NCBI RefSeq assembly: GCF_028826155.1
Contig: NZ_JAQGPN010000001.1
Location: 1,803,501-1,867,500 of the forward strand
From: Mesorhizobium shangrilense
GTDB taxonomy: Bacteria; Pseudomonadota; Alphaproteobacteria; Rhizobiales; Rhizobiaceae
DNA: 64,000 nucleotides
Reading direction: 5' to 3'
In this document: one piece after another, positions 51,772-60,100 of the stretch
How positions within the stretch are numbered: position 1 is the stretch's first letter
Layout: each line of letters starts with the position of its first letter
Notes under the pieces: generated by a model
What the model was told of the DNA's origin: nothing
Seen by the model: the letters and a program-made list of their open reading frames with translations, nothing else
Database searches by the model: none
Made by a program: the position numbers and the translations under genes

Positions 51772-52863
51772 ATGTCTGAGGCTGCCGACAAGGACAGCAA
51801 AACAGAAGAAGCGACAGAGAAGAAGATCCGCGACACCATCGAGCAGGGCAAGCTGCCTCACTCGAAGGAGACCGCGATCCTTCTCTCGTTCGTGGCGATC
51901 CTTGTCTATTGCGTGTTCTTCGTCGATGCCGACATTGCCGCCGCCGGAGCTTTCCTCGCCGACTTCCTCGAGCGGCCGGAGGCCTGGTCACTCGGGACGG
52001 CGGAAGATGTCATGCAGCTCTACCGCGTTGTCCTGGTCGAGATCGGCAAGATGCTCGGCATCTTCGTGCTCCTGCTGGCGGTTGCCGGTGTGGCCGCGTC
52101 GGCGCTGCAGAACATGCCTCAGTTCGTCGGCGAGCGGATAAGGCCGCAGGCGTCCCGCATCTCGCTGAGCAAAGGGTGGGATCGGCTGTTCGGCATGGCG
52201 GGCTTCGTGGAATTCGCCAAGTCGTTGGGCAAGCTAGCTTTCGTGATCGCGGTGCTGTCCTTTGCGGTGAACGAGGCGCGCGACCGACTCTTGTCGGGCA
52301 TGCTGACCAATCCGACCACCTTCGGCATCGTCATCCGCGACGTGCTCATCAACATCCTCATCTCGATCACGCTGGTGATGGCGGCGATCTCCGTGATCGA
52401 CCTGATCTGGTCGCGCTTCCACTGGCGCCAGGACCTGAGGATGACGAAGCAGGAAGTGAAGGACGAGCACAAGCAGTCGGAAGGCGATCCGATCGTCAAG
52501 GCGCGGCTGCGCTCGCTCGCCCGCGACCGGGCGCGGCGGCGCATGATGACCGCGGTGCCGAAGGCGACGCTGATCATCGCCAACCCGACCCACTATTCAA
52601 TCGCGCTCAGATACGTTCGCGACGAGGATTCAGCGCCCGTCGTCGTGGCCAAGGGGCAGGACCTGGTCGCTCTGAAGATCCGGGAGATCGCCGGCCAGCA
52701 TGGAATCCCGATTTTTGAGGACGTGGCGCTCGCGCGTTCCATGTACAAACAAGTTTCGGTTGATAACGTGATCCCAGCTCAATTCTATCAGGCCGTCGCG
52801 GAACTGGTCCGCATCGTCTACGCGAGAAAGACCAGGCCGCCACAGCGCAGGGAGATGCAATGA
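51772..52863 (+). CDS. flhB: Flagellar export switch protein FlhB
   Basis: FlhB (363 residues) is the export-gate protein that switches from hook to filament substrates by self-cleavage. The N-terminal ~215 residues hold four membrane segments (ILLSFVAILVYCVFFVDADI, IGKMLGIFVLLLAVAGVAAS and others). The cytoplasmic domain has the cleavage motif NPTH at residues 271-274 (IIANPTHYSIAL). Starts MSEAADKDSKTEEATEKKIR, as in the family. The stop overlaps the next ORF start by 4 nt. Confidence 0.96.
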   Translation: MSEAADKDSKTEEATEKKIRDTIEQGKLPHSKETAILLSFVAILVYCVFFVDADIAAAGAFLADFLERPEAWSLGTAEDVMQLYRVVLVEIGKMLGIFVLLLAVAGVAASALQNMPQFVGERIRPQASRISLSKGWDRLFGMAGFVEFAKSLGKLAFVIAVLSFAVNEARDRLLSGMLTNPTTFGIVIRDVLINILISITLVMAAISVIDLIWSRFHWRQDLRMTKQEVKDEHKQSEGDPIVKARLRSLARDRARRRMMTAVPKATLIIANPTHYSIALRYVRDEDSAPVVVAKGQDLVALKIREIAGQHGIPIFEDVALARSMYKQVSVDNVIPAQFYQAVAELVRIVYARKTRPPQRREMQ

Positions 52864-53300
52864 TCCGTCAGTCTCACACCGAGGCGCGCGAACTGATCGT
52901 GTCGGAGGCGATGAAGGAGGTCGTGCGCGAACTGCGCATGGTCGAGGTGGCCGACTACATCGCCTTTATCCGCCTCGAGCATTTCGCTTGTGTGGCGGAC
53001 ATCGTGGATTCCGCCGCCGAGCTGTATTTCATGCCGGGCGCCGTGCGCCTCGGGAACGGCGGCGAGGCCCGTGTCGGCTGGGGCGAGGCACCGACGATAT
53101 CGCTCGACCTCGAACTGAGGCCGAGGGGCGCGACCGTCTACTTCACGCTCACACTCGCCGACCACATCGCGACCGTGGTCGTCAACTACGTCTCGTTCGA
53201 CAAGCCGGATCCATGCCCTGAGAAGAACACAGCCTTCCTGGGGAATGCCATCTCGGAGGCGAGGATGCGCAAGGCGGTGCCTTCGCTGGCAGATTCGTGA
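52860..53300 (+). CDS. Conserved flagellar-locus protein, function unknown
   Basis: The 146-residue protein has an N-terminal helix (ARELIVSEAMKEVVRELRMV) and a likely beta-rich core (ISLDLELRPRGATVYFTLTL, ADHIATVVVNYVSFDK). No signal peptide or membrane helix is visible, so it is probably cytoplasmic. It is the last gene of motA-fliM-fliN-fliG-flhB, overlapping flhB by 4 nt, which suggests a part in the motor or export system. I do not recognise the family. It converges on visR with a 3-nt gap. Confidence 0.75.
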   Translation: MIRQSHTEARELIVSEAMKEVVRELRMVEVADYIAFIRLEHFACVADIVDSAAELYFMPGAVRLGNGGEARVGWGEAPTISLDLELRPRGATVYFTLTLADHIATVVVNYVSFDKPDPCPEKNTAFLGNAISEARMRKAVPSLADS

Positions 53301-53303
53301 CGC

Positions 53304-54035
53304 CTACTCGATAAGGCCGAGCCGCAGCGCCTTGGCGACCGCGTGGACACGGTTCAACGCGTTGAGCTTGAGCGTGACCTTGGTCAGATACTGGTTAGCA
53401 GTGTGGACCGACAGGCCGAGGATGACTGCGATCTCTTCGCTGGTATAGCCGTTGGCGGTCAGCTTGAGACAGTCGAGCTCGCGTTGGGTAACGGCCGGGC
53501 GCGGTCCCACCTGTCCGAGGCCCAGCCGCACCATGTCGGCAAACAGCCGGAAGCAACGCGCGTGCACGTCGGGCGTCAGCTCGTCCGAAAGGAGGATGTC
53601 TGTGCCGAAGAACGCAATCAACCCGGACGCTCCGTGCTCGGCATACGCCGGGAAGGCGATGCCGGGGACGTCCGGGAGCCCGAGGGCGGTCCGCCGCGCA
53701 CAACCCAGCGTCTCGAAAGCGCGCGTGGCGGGGCTTTCGCGCTCTCCGGACCACCAGCTTGGCTGCGTCGACGTGACGGCATGCCTGACAAACTCGTCGC
53801 CGAAGCTGGACGACAGGATGGTGCTCTGCGTGGAGACCGCAGGATAGTCGGAGTCCAGTGCAGGCGTGAGGCGGCCACGCTCGCGGGCCGCTCCGATGAA
53901 GAAGGTTGCGAAATCCGAGGCGCCGATGTCGGACGCGATGCTGTCGCCGATGCGCAGCAGGTCGGCTATCGAAGGCGCGGCGCCGTGCAGGCCGGCGGGG
54001 GCGTTCTCGGGGAGGTTGGTTCTCGGCAGCGCCAT
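53304..54035 (-). CDS. visR: LuxR-type flagellar master regulator VisR
   Basis: VisR (243 residues) has a ligand-binding-like N-terminal domain and a C-terminal LuxR helix-turn-helix (VTQRELDCLKLTANGYTSEE, IAVILGLSVHTANQYLTKVT). In Sinorhizobium VisN and VisR form a heteromer that activates rem and thus the whole flagellar regulon. The start overlaps the visN stop (TGATG). Identity rests on the pair arrangement, domain structure and position beside flhB. Confidence 0.9.
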   Translation of the reverse strand: MALPRTNLPENAPAGLHGAAPSIADLLRIGDSIASDIGASDFATFFIGAARERGRLTPALDSDYPAVSTQSTILSSSFGDEFVRHAVTSTQPSWWSGERESPATRAFETLGCARRTALGLPDVPGIAFPAYAEHGASGLIAFFGTDILLSDELTPDVHARCFRLFADMVRLGLGQVGPRPAVTQRELDCLKLTANGYTSEEIAVILGLSVHTANQYLTKVTLKLNALNRVHAVAKALRLGLIE

Positions 54036-54739
54036 CAGATGACCCCGCTGCGGATGGCGGTCGCCATGGCCATGGCGCGATTGCTGGATCCGAGCTTCTG
54101 GATGGCGTTGGCGATGTAGCCGTTCGCCGTATTGGATGACACGCTGAGGATCACGCCGATATCGTCGGTGGTCTTGCCCTCAGAGACCCAGAACATGCAT
54201 TCGCGCTCGCGGTCCGTCAGCGGATCGACGAGGGAGGCGGAGGCCAGGAGATCGGGAGCGGTCGACAAGGCATAGCAGAGCGGCAAGTGCGCGGCTGCGA
54301 GGCGCGCGGGGTCGATCGTGCCGCTGCGGGACGAGGACAGCAGCAGATAGTAGCGCTGTCGGCCGACATGGAGCTTGAGGCAGAACAGTTCGGTATGTCC
54401 CAGGACCTGCAGCAGCCGCGCCGTCTCGCCGTCGAGGACGCCGCCGAGATCGGGAGCGTTGGCCGTGATCAGGCTGAGGCACGAAAGTCCGGGCGGAGTG
54501 CTGAACCGGCTCAGCGCAATGGCCGCCAGCTGCCGGAATCCTATGAGCTGGATGGCGTCATAGACCCAGTTCGAGGCGATGACGCGCGCGTCGCTGCGGT
54601 CGCGGTCGTTGACGACGGCAAGCAGCATGTAGTGCTCCGCGCCCATCTCGGAACCGAGGCCCGCCAGATGGGCAGTGAGGTCGGCGCGCGATCCGAGTGC
54701 GGATGAACGTTTTCGCGAGGACGCGAGGTCTGTCGGCAT
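54035..54739 (-). CDS. visN: LuxR-type flagellar master regulator VisN
   Basis: VisN (234 residues) is the first gene of the visNR pair and has the C-terminal LuxR domain (DPLTDRERECMFWVSEGKTT, DDIGVILSVSSNTANGYIAN). The N-terminal sensor domain (GSEMGAEHYMLLAVVNDRDR) is of unknown ligand. The ATG at 54739 is preferred; an in-frame ATG at 54853 would add 38 residues of unlikely sequence. Transcription should start in the 372-nt gap before the M16 gene. Confidence 0.9.
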   Translation of the reverse strand: MPTDLASSRKRSSALGSRADLTAHLAGLGSEMGAEHYMLLAVVNDRDRSDARVIASNWVYDAIQLIGFRQLAAIALSRFSTPPGLSCLSLITANAPDLGGVLDGETARLLQVLGHTELFCLKLHVGRQRYYLLLSSSRSGTIDPARLAAAHLPLCYALSTAPDLLASASLVDPLTDRERECMFWVSEGKTTDDIGVILSVSSNTANGYIANAIQKLGSSNRAMAMATAIRSGVI

Positions 54740-55111
54740 TGCGTATTCAGTGGCGGCTTGGTGTTCATGGACCCGGGCCCGGGCGCACAAAAAAGGACGC
54801 CCGACCCCAATCGACGAATCGCAGGCTTCCGCAACATGAATGGGAATCAACACAGTCCGTCCAGCGCCGCTTCGCCGGACAGCAATGCCCCGATGCCCTA
54901 CCCAACCAGTTGATTCGCCATCACTCTAGAACAACGAGTCCTCCAGGGGAATCGTCTGAGGGAACAGACTTGGTTGTCGGGCGCAAATTCCCGTACGGTC
55001 TTCCGCTCGCCCATATTTCGGCGCTTTGAGCATGGCAGATGGCCGCTGAGCGGCGTACAGACGGGGCACAGCGTGTCGTCTGGGCACGGCGGATCGCCGG
55101 AGACATTGATC
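54740..55111. promoter_or_regulatory. Divergent intergenic region of visNR and the M16 peptidase gene
   Basis: This 372-nt gap must hold the promoters of visNR (minus) and the M16 gene (plus). I saw a short inverted repeat GGGCG/CGCCC around an A-rich loop at 54781-54805 and no copy of the CRCRCAAG element. No gene-like ORF is convincing; the open frames here are extensions of the flanking genes. Confidence 0.4.
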
Positions 55112-58021
55112 TTGAAGCGTTTTTTCTTTGCATTCTTCATGCTGGTGTCGCTCGCGTCGATTGGCGCAGCGTCGGACGACAAGCCACTCGAGACGACGCG
55201 ATACACGCTGGAGAACGGACTGCAGGTGGTGCTGGCGCCGGACCGGCGCGTGCCGAAGGTGGTCATGAATCTCCGCTACCGGGTCGGCTCCATGAACGAA
55301 CCCGCCGGCCGCTCGGGTTTTGCGCATCTGTTTGAGCACCTGATGTTCTCGGGCACTCCAGCCTGGCCGAACGTGTTCGCGGCGCAAGCGGCGATGGGCA
55401 ACACCATCAATGCGTGGACCCAGGAAGACGGCACCGTCTACTACGCCGAAGGCCTGTCCTGCGGATTGCCGGTCATTCTTTCCATCGAGGCGGACCGCAT
55501 GGCCAATCTCGGCGAGGACGTCGACCAGCGCGAACTCGACCTGCAGAGGAACGTCGTCAAGAACGAGATGCGTCAGAACGTTCTGGACAATGCCGGCTCC
55601 GCCGGCTGGACGGCCTTCTGGTCCGGGCTGTTCCCGGATTCCCATCCCTACAGCCGCGCCGTCATCGGCTCCATCGCGGACCTCGACGACGCCTCGCTGG
55701 ACGAGGTGAGGGGCTTCTTCGACACCTATTATGTCCCGAACAACGCCATCCTCGTGCTGGTCGGCGACTTTGCGGTGGAGGACGCCAAAGCGCTGATCGA
55801 GGATACCTTCGGCCGCATTCCTACCGGCGCGGAGGTGCCGCGCCCGAGCCCTGCGCCGACGGCTCCGACCAAGCTCAGGCTCGATGTCACCGACCGCGTG
55901 GCGACCGCCAGCGTCGCCATCGGCTTCGACGGCCCGCCATCCTCCTCGGATGACAATGGCGATCTCGCAATAGCCTCGGATCTGCTCGGCAACGGAGCCT
56001 TCGGCCTGCTGAGGAGCCGGCTCGTGGCGGAGAAGGGCCTCGCCAATTCGGTCGGCGCCTCCTGGACGCCGGGGCTGCTCGGCGGTCGCTTTGAGATCGA
56101 CGCGACGGTCAACGAGGGCGTCGCGGTGGAGACGCTGGAGACGGAACTGCGGGCCGCGTTCGAGGAGTTCCTGTCGACGCCAATCGATCCGGCCGACGTC
56201 GCCCGCTCGAAGTCGACCGCACTGCTGTCGGCAAAGCTGGCGATCGAGCCGTTTGACGACAGGGCGAGCGCCATCGCCTACGCCACCGACATCCTGGGCG
56301 ACCCCGGGCTCGCCTTGGAGGACGACCGGCAGATCGTTGCGGCGACGGCGGAGAGCGTCGCGGCAACCGCCAGGAAGGTGCTTGATCTGAAGAATGCGAG
56401 CACGCTGATCGTCCGCCCCGGCAAGCGCGGCGACTACCCTGCGATTCTGCTCGAGTCGTCGGGAGTTCCGGCGCCGTTCCAGGTGGCGGAGCGGCCGCAT
56501 GTCGACGTCCCCAAACTCGAAGCCCGCGAACCCGGCGCGACGAAGCTGCCGGAGAAGACCACGGCGACGTTGTCCAACGGCGTCAAGGTCGTGCACTATC
56601 AGCTCCCCGAAACCCCGATGGAGTACGTCGCGGCCGTCGCGCCGGGCGGCTGGCTCAACGCGCCGGAGGGGAAGGAGGGGCTGATCGACGTCGCGGCCAA
56701 CATGGCGGTGCGCGGGGCCGGCGATCGCAGCTACGCGGCGCTCGCCAAGACCGCAGCCGACATCGGCGCCAACATCGCCTCGGCCTCAGGCAATGCGCGA
56801 ACGGCGATGTCGATGGCAGTGCCCAAAGGTGAATTTGCGAACGGCCTTGCGCTGCTGGCCGACGTGATCCAGCGACCGCGTTTCGACGAGGGCGAATGGA
56901 AGATCCTGACGACGGACTATGCGCAGTGGCTCGCCAACCGGGAGTCGGACCTGCCCGGCGTTGCGGCGCGATCGGCGAACGCCGTCCTGTTTCCGAAGGA
57001 GCCGGGCAGGCCCGACCAGGATTGGTCGCTCGATGCGCTGAGGGCGATGACGCTGGACGATGCAAGGAACGCCTTCCTCCGCCTGTTCCAGCCGTCCACG
57101 ACGACTTTCTACAGCGTCGGCTCGCAGCCGGTCGAGGAGGTGGCGCAGGCGCTGGAGCGGGCCTTCGCGGGCTGGAAGGATGTAGAGGCCGGCTACACCG
57201 CGCTGCAATTCCCATCAGCCACGTTCCCTGCCGGCAGGAAGGTGCTGCTGGCGCCCGAGCGCGGCGCCAGCCAGTCGGCGCTCTTCATCGCGCGCCCGGC
57301 GCCCGGCAGGGAGGATCCGCAGCGCGCCGAGGCCACGGCCGTCATGCGACTGCTGGGAGACGACTTCAACGGCAGGCTGAATTCGGTCATCCGCGAGGAG
57401 AAGGGCTATACCTACGGGACGTCGGCCAGGCTGATGTCGGCGATGAAGTCGCACGGCGGTATGGTCGTGGAGATGACCGTCGGGCGCGACAATACCGGCG
57501 CTGCGTTGAAGGAGGTGTTCAAAGGATTCGATAGCCTGGCGACGTCTGCGGTCAGCGAGGAAGAGCTCAATCGCACGATCACCGCCTATCGCACGGCTCT
57601 TGCGGCGACGGCGGAAACCGGCCGCAGCTTCGCCGGTTACGTGATCGACACGGGGACGCTCGGCGTCACGCTGGAGGAGGATCATGCCCGGCGCGAGAGG
57701 GTCGCGGCCCTCGAACTGGATGCAGTGCGCAAGGTGGCCCCGGATCTCGCCTCGCTCACGCCTTCGGTGATCGTGGTGGCGGGAGATCCCGACGTCGTGC
57801 TGCCGCAACTCGCCGCGATCGGCATCACGGATGTCGAGGTGATCCAGCGCAGGCACGTCGGAGAACCGGCGATGCGCGACGCGGTCGAGACGGGCGGCGC
57901 GGAGGACGCGGATACGCCCCAGCCGGGCGGCCTGCCGCGCGGCGCCGGGTCGACGCAGCCGATGCAGGGATGCGGTCCGGGAACAGGCGCGGACTGCCCG
58001 CCCGCGGAAACGGGGAACTGA
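55112..58021 (+). CDS. Two-domain M16 family zinc peptidase (pitrilysin-like)
   Basis: This 969-residue protein has a signal-like N-terminus (MKRFFFAFFMLVSLASIGAA) and two M16 halves. The first half carries the active HxxEH motif HLFEH at residues 72-76, the downstream conserved Glu in VVKNEMRQNVLD and the second-domain motif. The second half (TTATLSNGVKVVHYQLPETP) lacks HxxEH and has GLIDVAANMAVRG in its place, so it is the noncatalytic partner fused in cis. Such proteins are periplasmic processing peptidases. The start is TTG at 55112 after GGAG at 9 nt; no good ATG exists. The last ~50 residues are Pro/Gly-rich with two Cys and look like a disordered tail. Confidence 0.87.
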   Translation: MKRFFFAFFMLVSLASIGAASDDKPLETTRYTLENGLQVVLAPDRRVPKVVMNLRYRVGSMNEPAGRSGFAHLFEHLMFSGTPAWPNVFAAQAAMGNTINAWTQEDGTVYYAEGLSCGLPVILSIEADRMANLGEDVDQRELDLQRNVVKNEMRQNVLDNAGSAGWTAFWSGLFPDSHPYSRAVIGSIADLDDASLDEVRGFFDTYYVPNNAILVLVGDFAVEDAKALIEDTFGRIPTGAEVPRPSPAPTAPTKLRLDVTDRVATASVAIGFDGPPSSSDDNGDLAIASDLLGNGAFGLLRSRLVAEKGLANSVGASWTPGLLGGRFEIDATVNEGVAVETLETELRAAFEEFLSTPIDPADVARSKSTALLSAKLAIEPFDDRASAIAYATDILGDPGLALEDDRQIVAATAESVAATARKVLDLKNASTLIVRPGKRGDYPAILLESSGVPAPFQVAERPHVDVPKLEAREPGATKLPEKTTATLSNGVKVVHYQLPETPMEYVAAVAPGGWLNAPEGKEGLIDVAANMAVRGAGDRSYAALAKTAADIGANIASASGNARTAMSMAVPKGEFANGLALLADVIQRPRFDEGEWKILTTDYAQWLANRESDLPGVAARSANAVLFPKEPGRPDQDWSLDALRAMTLDDARNAFLRLFQPSTTTFYSVGSQPVEEVAQALERAFAGWKDVEAGYTALQFPSATFPAGRKVLLAPERGASQSALFIARPAPGREDPQRAEATAVMRLLGDDFNGRLNSVIREEKGYTYGTSARLMSAMKSHGGMVVEMTVGRDNTGAALKEVFKGFDSLATSAVSEEELNRTITAYRTALAATAETGRSFAGYVIDTGTLGVTLEEDHARRERVAALELDAVRKVAPDLASLTPSVIVVAGDPDVVLPQLAAIGITDVEVIQRRHVGEPAMRDAVETGGAEDADTPQPGGLPRGAGSTQPMQGCGPGTGADCPPAETGN

Positions 58022-58042
58022 TAGCCGCCAGCGCCACGCCCC

Positions 58043-59407
58043 TCAGTCCTTGTCGGCCTTCTTGCCTCCGCTGGCCTGGTCGTAGGCTTCGGCGAAATAG
58101 TCGAGGAAAGTGTCGAGCATGCCGTTCTCGCCGGCATCGCGCTCTTCCCATTTCGCAACGAATGCGTCCCAGGCGCGGCTCTTCTTCAGGGGAAACGCTG
58201 CGCTGGCGACCTTCTGCTCGATGGCGTCGGGCGCAAACTCCTCGACCAGCTTGGCCAGCGCCTTCTGCATCGCCGCATAGGTGGCGAGGTCGTGGCGCTT
58301 GAGATCGGCAAATGCCTGGTCGAGGCTGTGCTTGGCGTCGAGATAGCCCGGCCGATTGTGGGCGAACATAACCTCGATGGCCTCGGGCGTGCCGGGAACG
58401 AATTTCAGCGGGTTGTTGTCGCTCGCGCTGATCATCGTGCGGCTTGCGCTCTTGGTCATCGTCTTCGCGGCCGCGCGCGCCTTCAGCAGCTGTCGCAGAT
58501 TGTCGACGGAGAATTTTACGAACTCGCCGATCTCGAAGGCAAGCTCCTCCGGATTCCTGCTGCGCAGCGCCTCCGGGGAGACGCCGGCCCCGGCGGCAAA
58601 CGCAGCGAGGAAGGCCGAAGCCGACGACGGGCCTGCTTGTGCCTGGCCGGCTGGAATGCGCGGAGGGAAGGCGGGTTGCACGTGGACACCGGCCGCGCGA
58701 CGCTCCGCCGGGCCAGGCATGGGACGCATGGCCGACGGATCGACCGGCGGGGGTGTGTTGGCGGTGTCGACGGAGCCGGCATCGCGGCCGGGCGGCCGCT
58801 GCGCAGCGTCCGGATCGATCTCGCCAGTCGATGCGGAACGGCTGGCGGGAGGCGACGGCCGGGCGTCCCACGCGTCCGCCCCCGGGCTCTCGCGCTCGGG
58901 TCGTTCTGGCTGCCGGATCTCGGGGAACTCGAGGAACTGGTCCGAGAAATCGGCCTCGCGCCGCCTCGAGGCTTCGGGCATGAAACCGCGCCGGTCGACA
59001 GGGCGGGGCGCAGGGCCATCGACGCTCCAGATGTCTCCGTTGGCGGGAGCGGGCGACGGCGAGGCTATCGGTTCCTGCGCCGGCCGCTCATCGACCTGCA
59101 GCGCCACGTCGATGACATAGTGGCCGATCGAGAGCCGGTCGCCGTTCTCCAGCCGATACGGGCTTTTGACGCGCTGCGACGAGCCGTTGACGAAAACCCC
59201 GTTGGTCGAGGTGTCGTAGAGCCAGTAGGCGCCGTTCTCGTAGCGGACTTCGCAGTGACGGCCGGAGATGTAGCGGCCCGGGTCCGGAAGGGTCCAGTCG
59301 AGATGCTGCTCCCGGCCGATCTCGAAACTGCGGTTGTGGGCCTGGAACCTGGTCGGCCCGCCATCGGGAAGCGAGTCCAGATTGTCAATCGTCAATGTGA
59401 TCGTCAT
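58043..59407 (-). CDS. tagH: Type VI secretion-associated FHA protein TagH
   Basis: The 454-residue protein has an N-terminal FHA domain (GRYISGRHCEVRYENGAYWL, YDTSTNGVFVNGSSQRVKSP), with Arg in GRYISGRHCEV and Ser/Asn contacts for phosphothreonine. A Pro-rich linker of ~200 residues follows. The C-terminal ~190 residues (GEFVKFSVDNLRQLLKARAA, DNNPLKFVPGTPEAIEVMFA, REMQDFDAFVAKWEERDAGE-like end) are the TagH-type domain. FHA proteins in T6SS loci act with PpkA-type kinases in assembly control. It is on the same strand as vgrG and lies 112 nt from the DUF-type gene. Confidence 0.88.
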   Translation of the reverse strand: MTITLTIDNLDSLPDGGPTRFQAHNRSFEIGREQHLDWTLPDPGRYISGRHCEVRYENGAYWLYDTSTNGVFVNGSSQRVKSPYRLENGDRLSIGHYVIDVALQVDERPAQEPIASPSPAPANGDIWSVDGPAPRPVDRRGFMPEASRRREADFSDQFLEFPEIRQPERPERESPGADAWDARPSPPASRSASTGEIDPDAAQRPPGRDAGSVDTANTPPPVDPSAMRPMPGPAERRAAGVHVQPAFPPRIPAGQAQAGPSSASAFLAAFAAGAGVSPEALRSRNPEELAFEIGEFVKFSVDNLRQLLKARAAAKTMTKSASRTMISASDNNPLKFVPGTPEAIEVMFAHNRPGYLDAKHSLDQAFADLKRHDLATYAAMQKALAKLVEEFAPDAIEQKVASAAFPLKKSRAWDAFVAKWEERDAGENGMLDTFLDYFAEAYDQASGGKKADKD

Positions 59408-59519
59408 GCCGTCGATCGCACCTCATCATGCACACGCCGCCGCGGAATTCCGCGCGCCTGTTCACCCCAATCATACGCCGATCGGCGCGGCGTGCATGCG
59501 CATTCCAAAGGGCCCGCCA

Positions 59520-60071
59520 TCACGACGTCTCCGCGAGGTTGATCCCCATCTCCACGAAACCCGAAAGCACGGCCGCGCGATCGGCAATCGCCACCCGCGC
59601 CAGCATGAACAGGATGCCGGCATTGACGGCCTTGGGCGTGAAAAAGACCTGGGACGCCACCGGCTCCATGCCGGCCGGTGCGATGTTGCCGCCGCTCCAA
59701 CCGGCTGCAAGGGCGATCCAGACGCCGGGCGTCTTCTCGCGCGCGGCCATACCCTCGTTCAGGGCCGCGTATCTGCGGTCCTCCTCCGGCTCGCTCACCC
59801 AGTCACGCGCCAGTGCGAGCATCCGGCGGTCCTGCTCGTCGAGCAGATCCGGCAGTTGGGTCAGGCACTCGTGACCCCACCACACCGCGACGCGTCGCGG
59901 CAGGAGATAGGCGCAGAAGGTGATCGCGTCCTCCGGCACCTTGCCGGCAAGCCTGGCCCGGCAGAAGTCGAGCGACGGCTCGTCGGTCGGCTCGGCCTTC
60001 ATGTCCTGGGACGCCGTGGGAAAGGCGTCGAACAGTTCCCTGGCAGTGGTGAAGCGAAGTCGAGTGGCCAT
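59520..60071 (-). CDS. VgrG-linked cytoplasmic protein (tentatively DUF6931)
   Basis: The 183-residue protein starts MATRLRFTTARELFDAFPTA and contains EDAITFCAYLLPRRVAVWWG, LAARDWVSEPEEDRRYAALN-like WVSEPEEDRRYAAL, TPGVWIALAAGWSGGNIAPA and TPKAVNAGILFMLARVAIAD. I tentatively recognise the VWWG and WSGGNIAP pattern as DUF6931, a small protein often encoded with VgrG or tagH in T6SS loci. No signal or membrane segment is seen. Its position between vgrG and tagH supports a role in loading or assembly, but none is established. I use the ATG at 60071; an ATG at 60104 is upstream. Confidence 0.72.
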   Translation of the reverse strand: MATRLRFTTARELFDAFPTASQDMKAEPTDEPSLDFCRARLAGKVPEDAITFCAYLLPRRVAVWWGHECLTQLPDLLDEQDRRMLALARDWVSEPEEDRRYAALNEGMAAREKTPGVWIALAAGWSGGNIAPAGMEPVASQVFFTPKAVNAGILFMLARVAIADRAAVLSGFVEMGINLAETS

Positions 60072-60100
60072 CGGTCGGACGCCTTGGAATCGGGACGGGA

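Noticed and set aside
54926..56596. 556-codon minus-strand frame opposite the M16 gene
   Set aside because: Antisense to a gene with HLFEH and pitrilysin motifs; no family seen.
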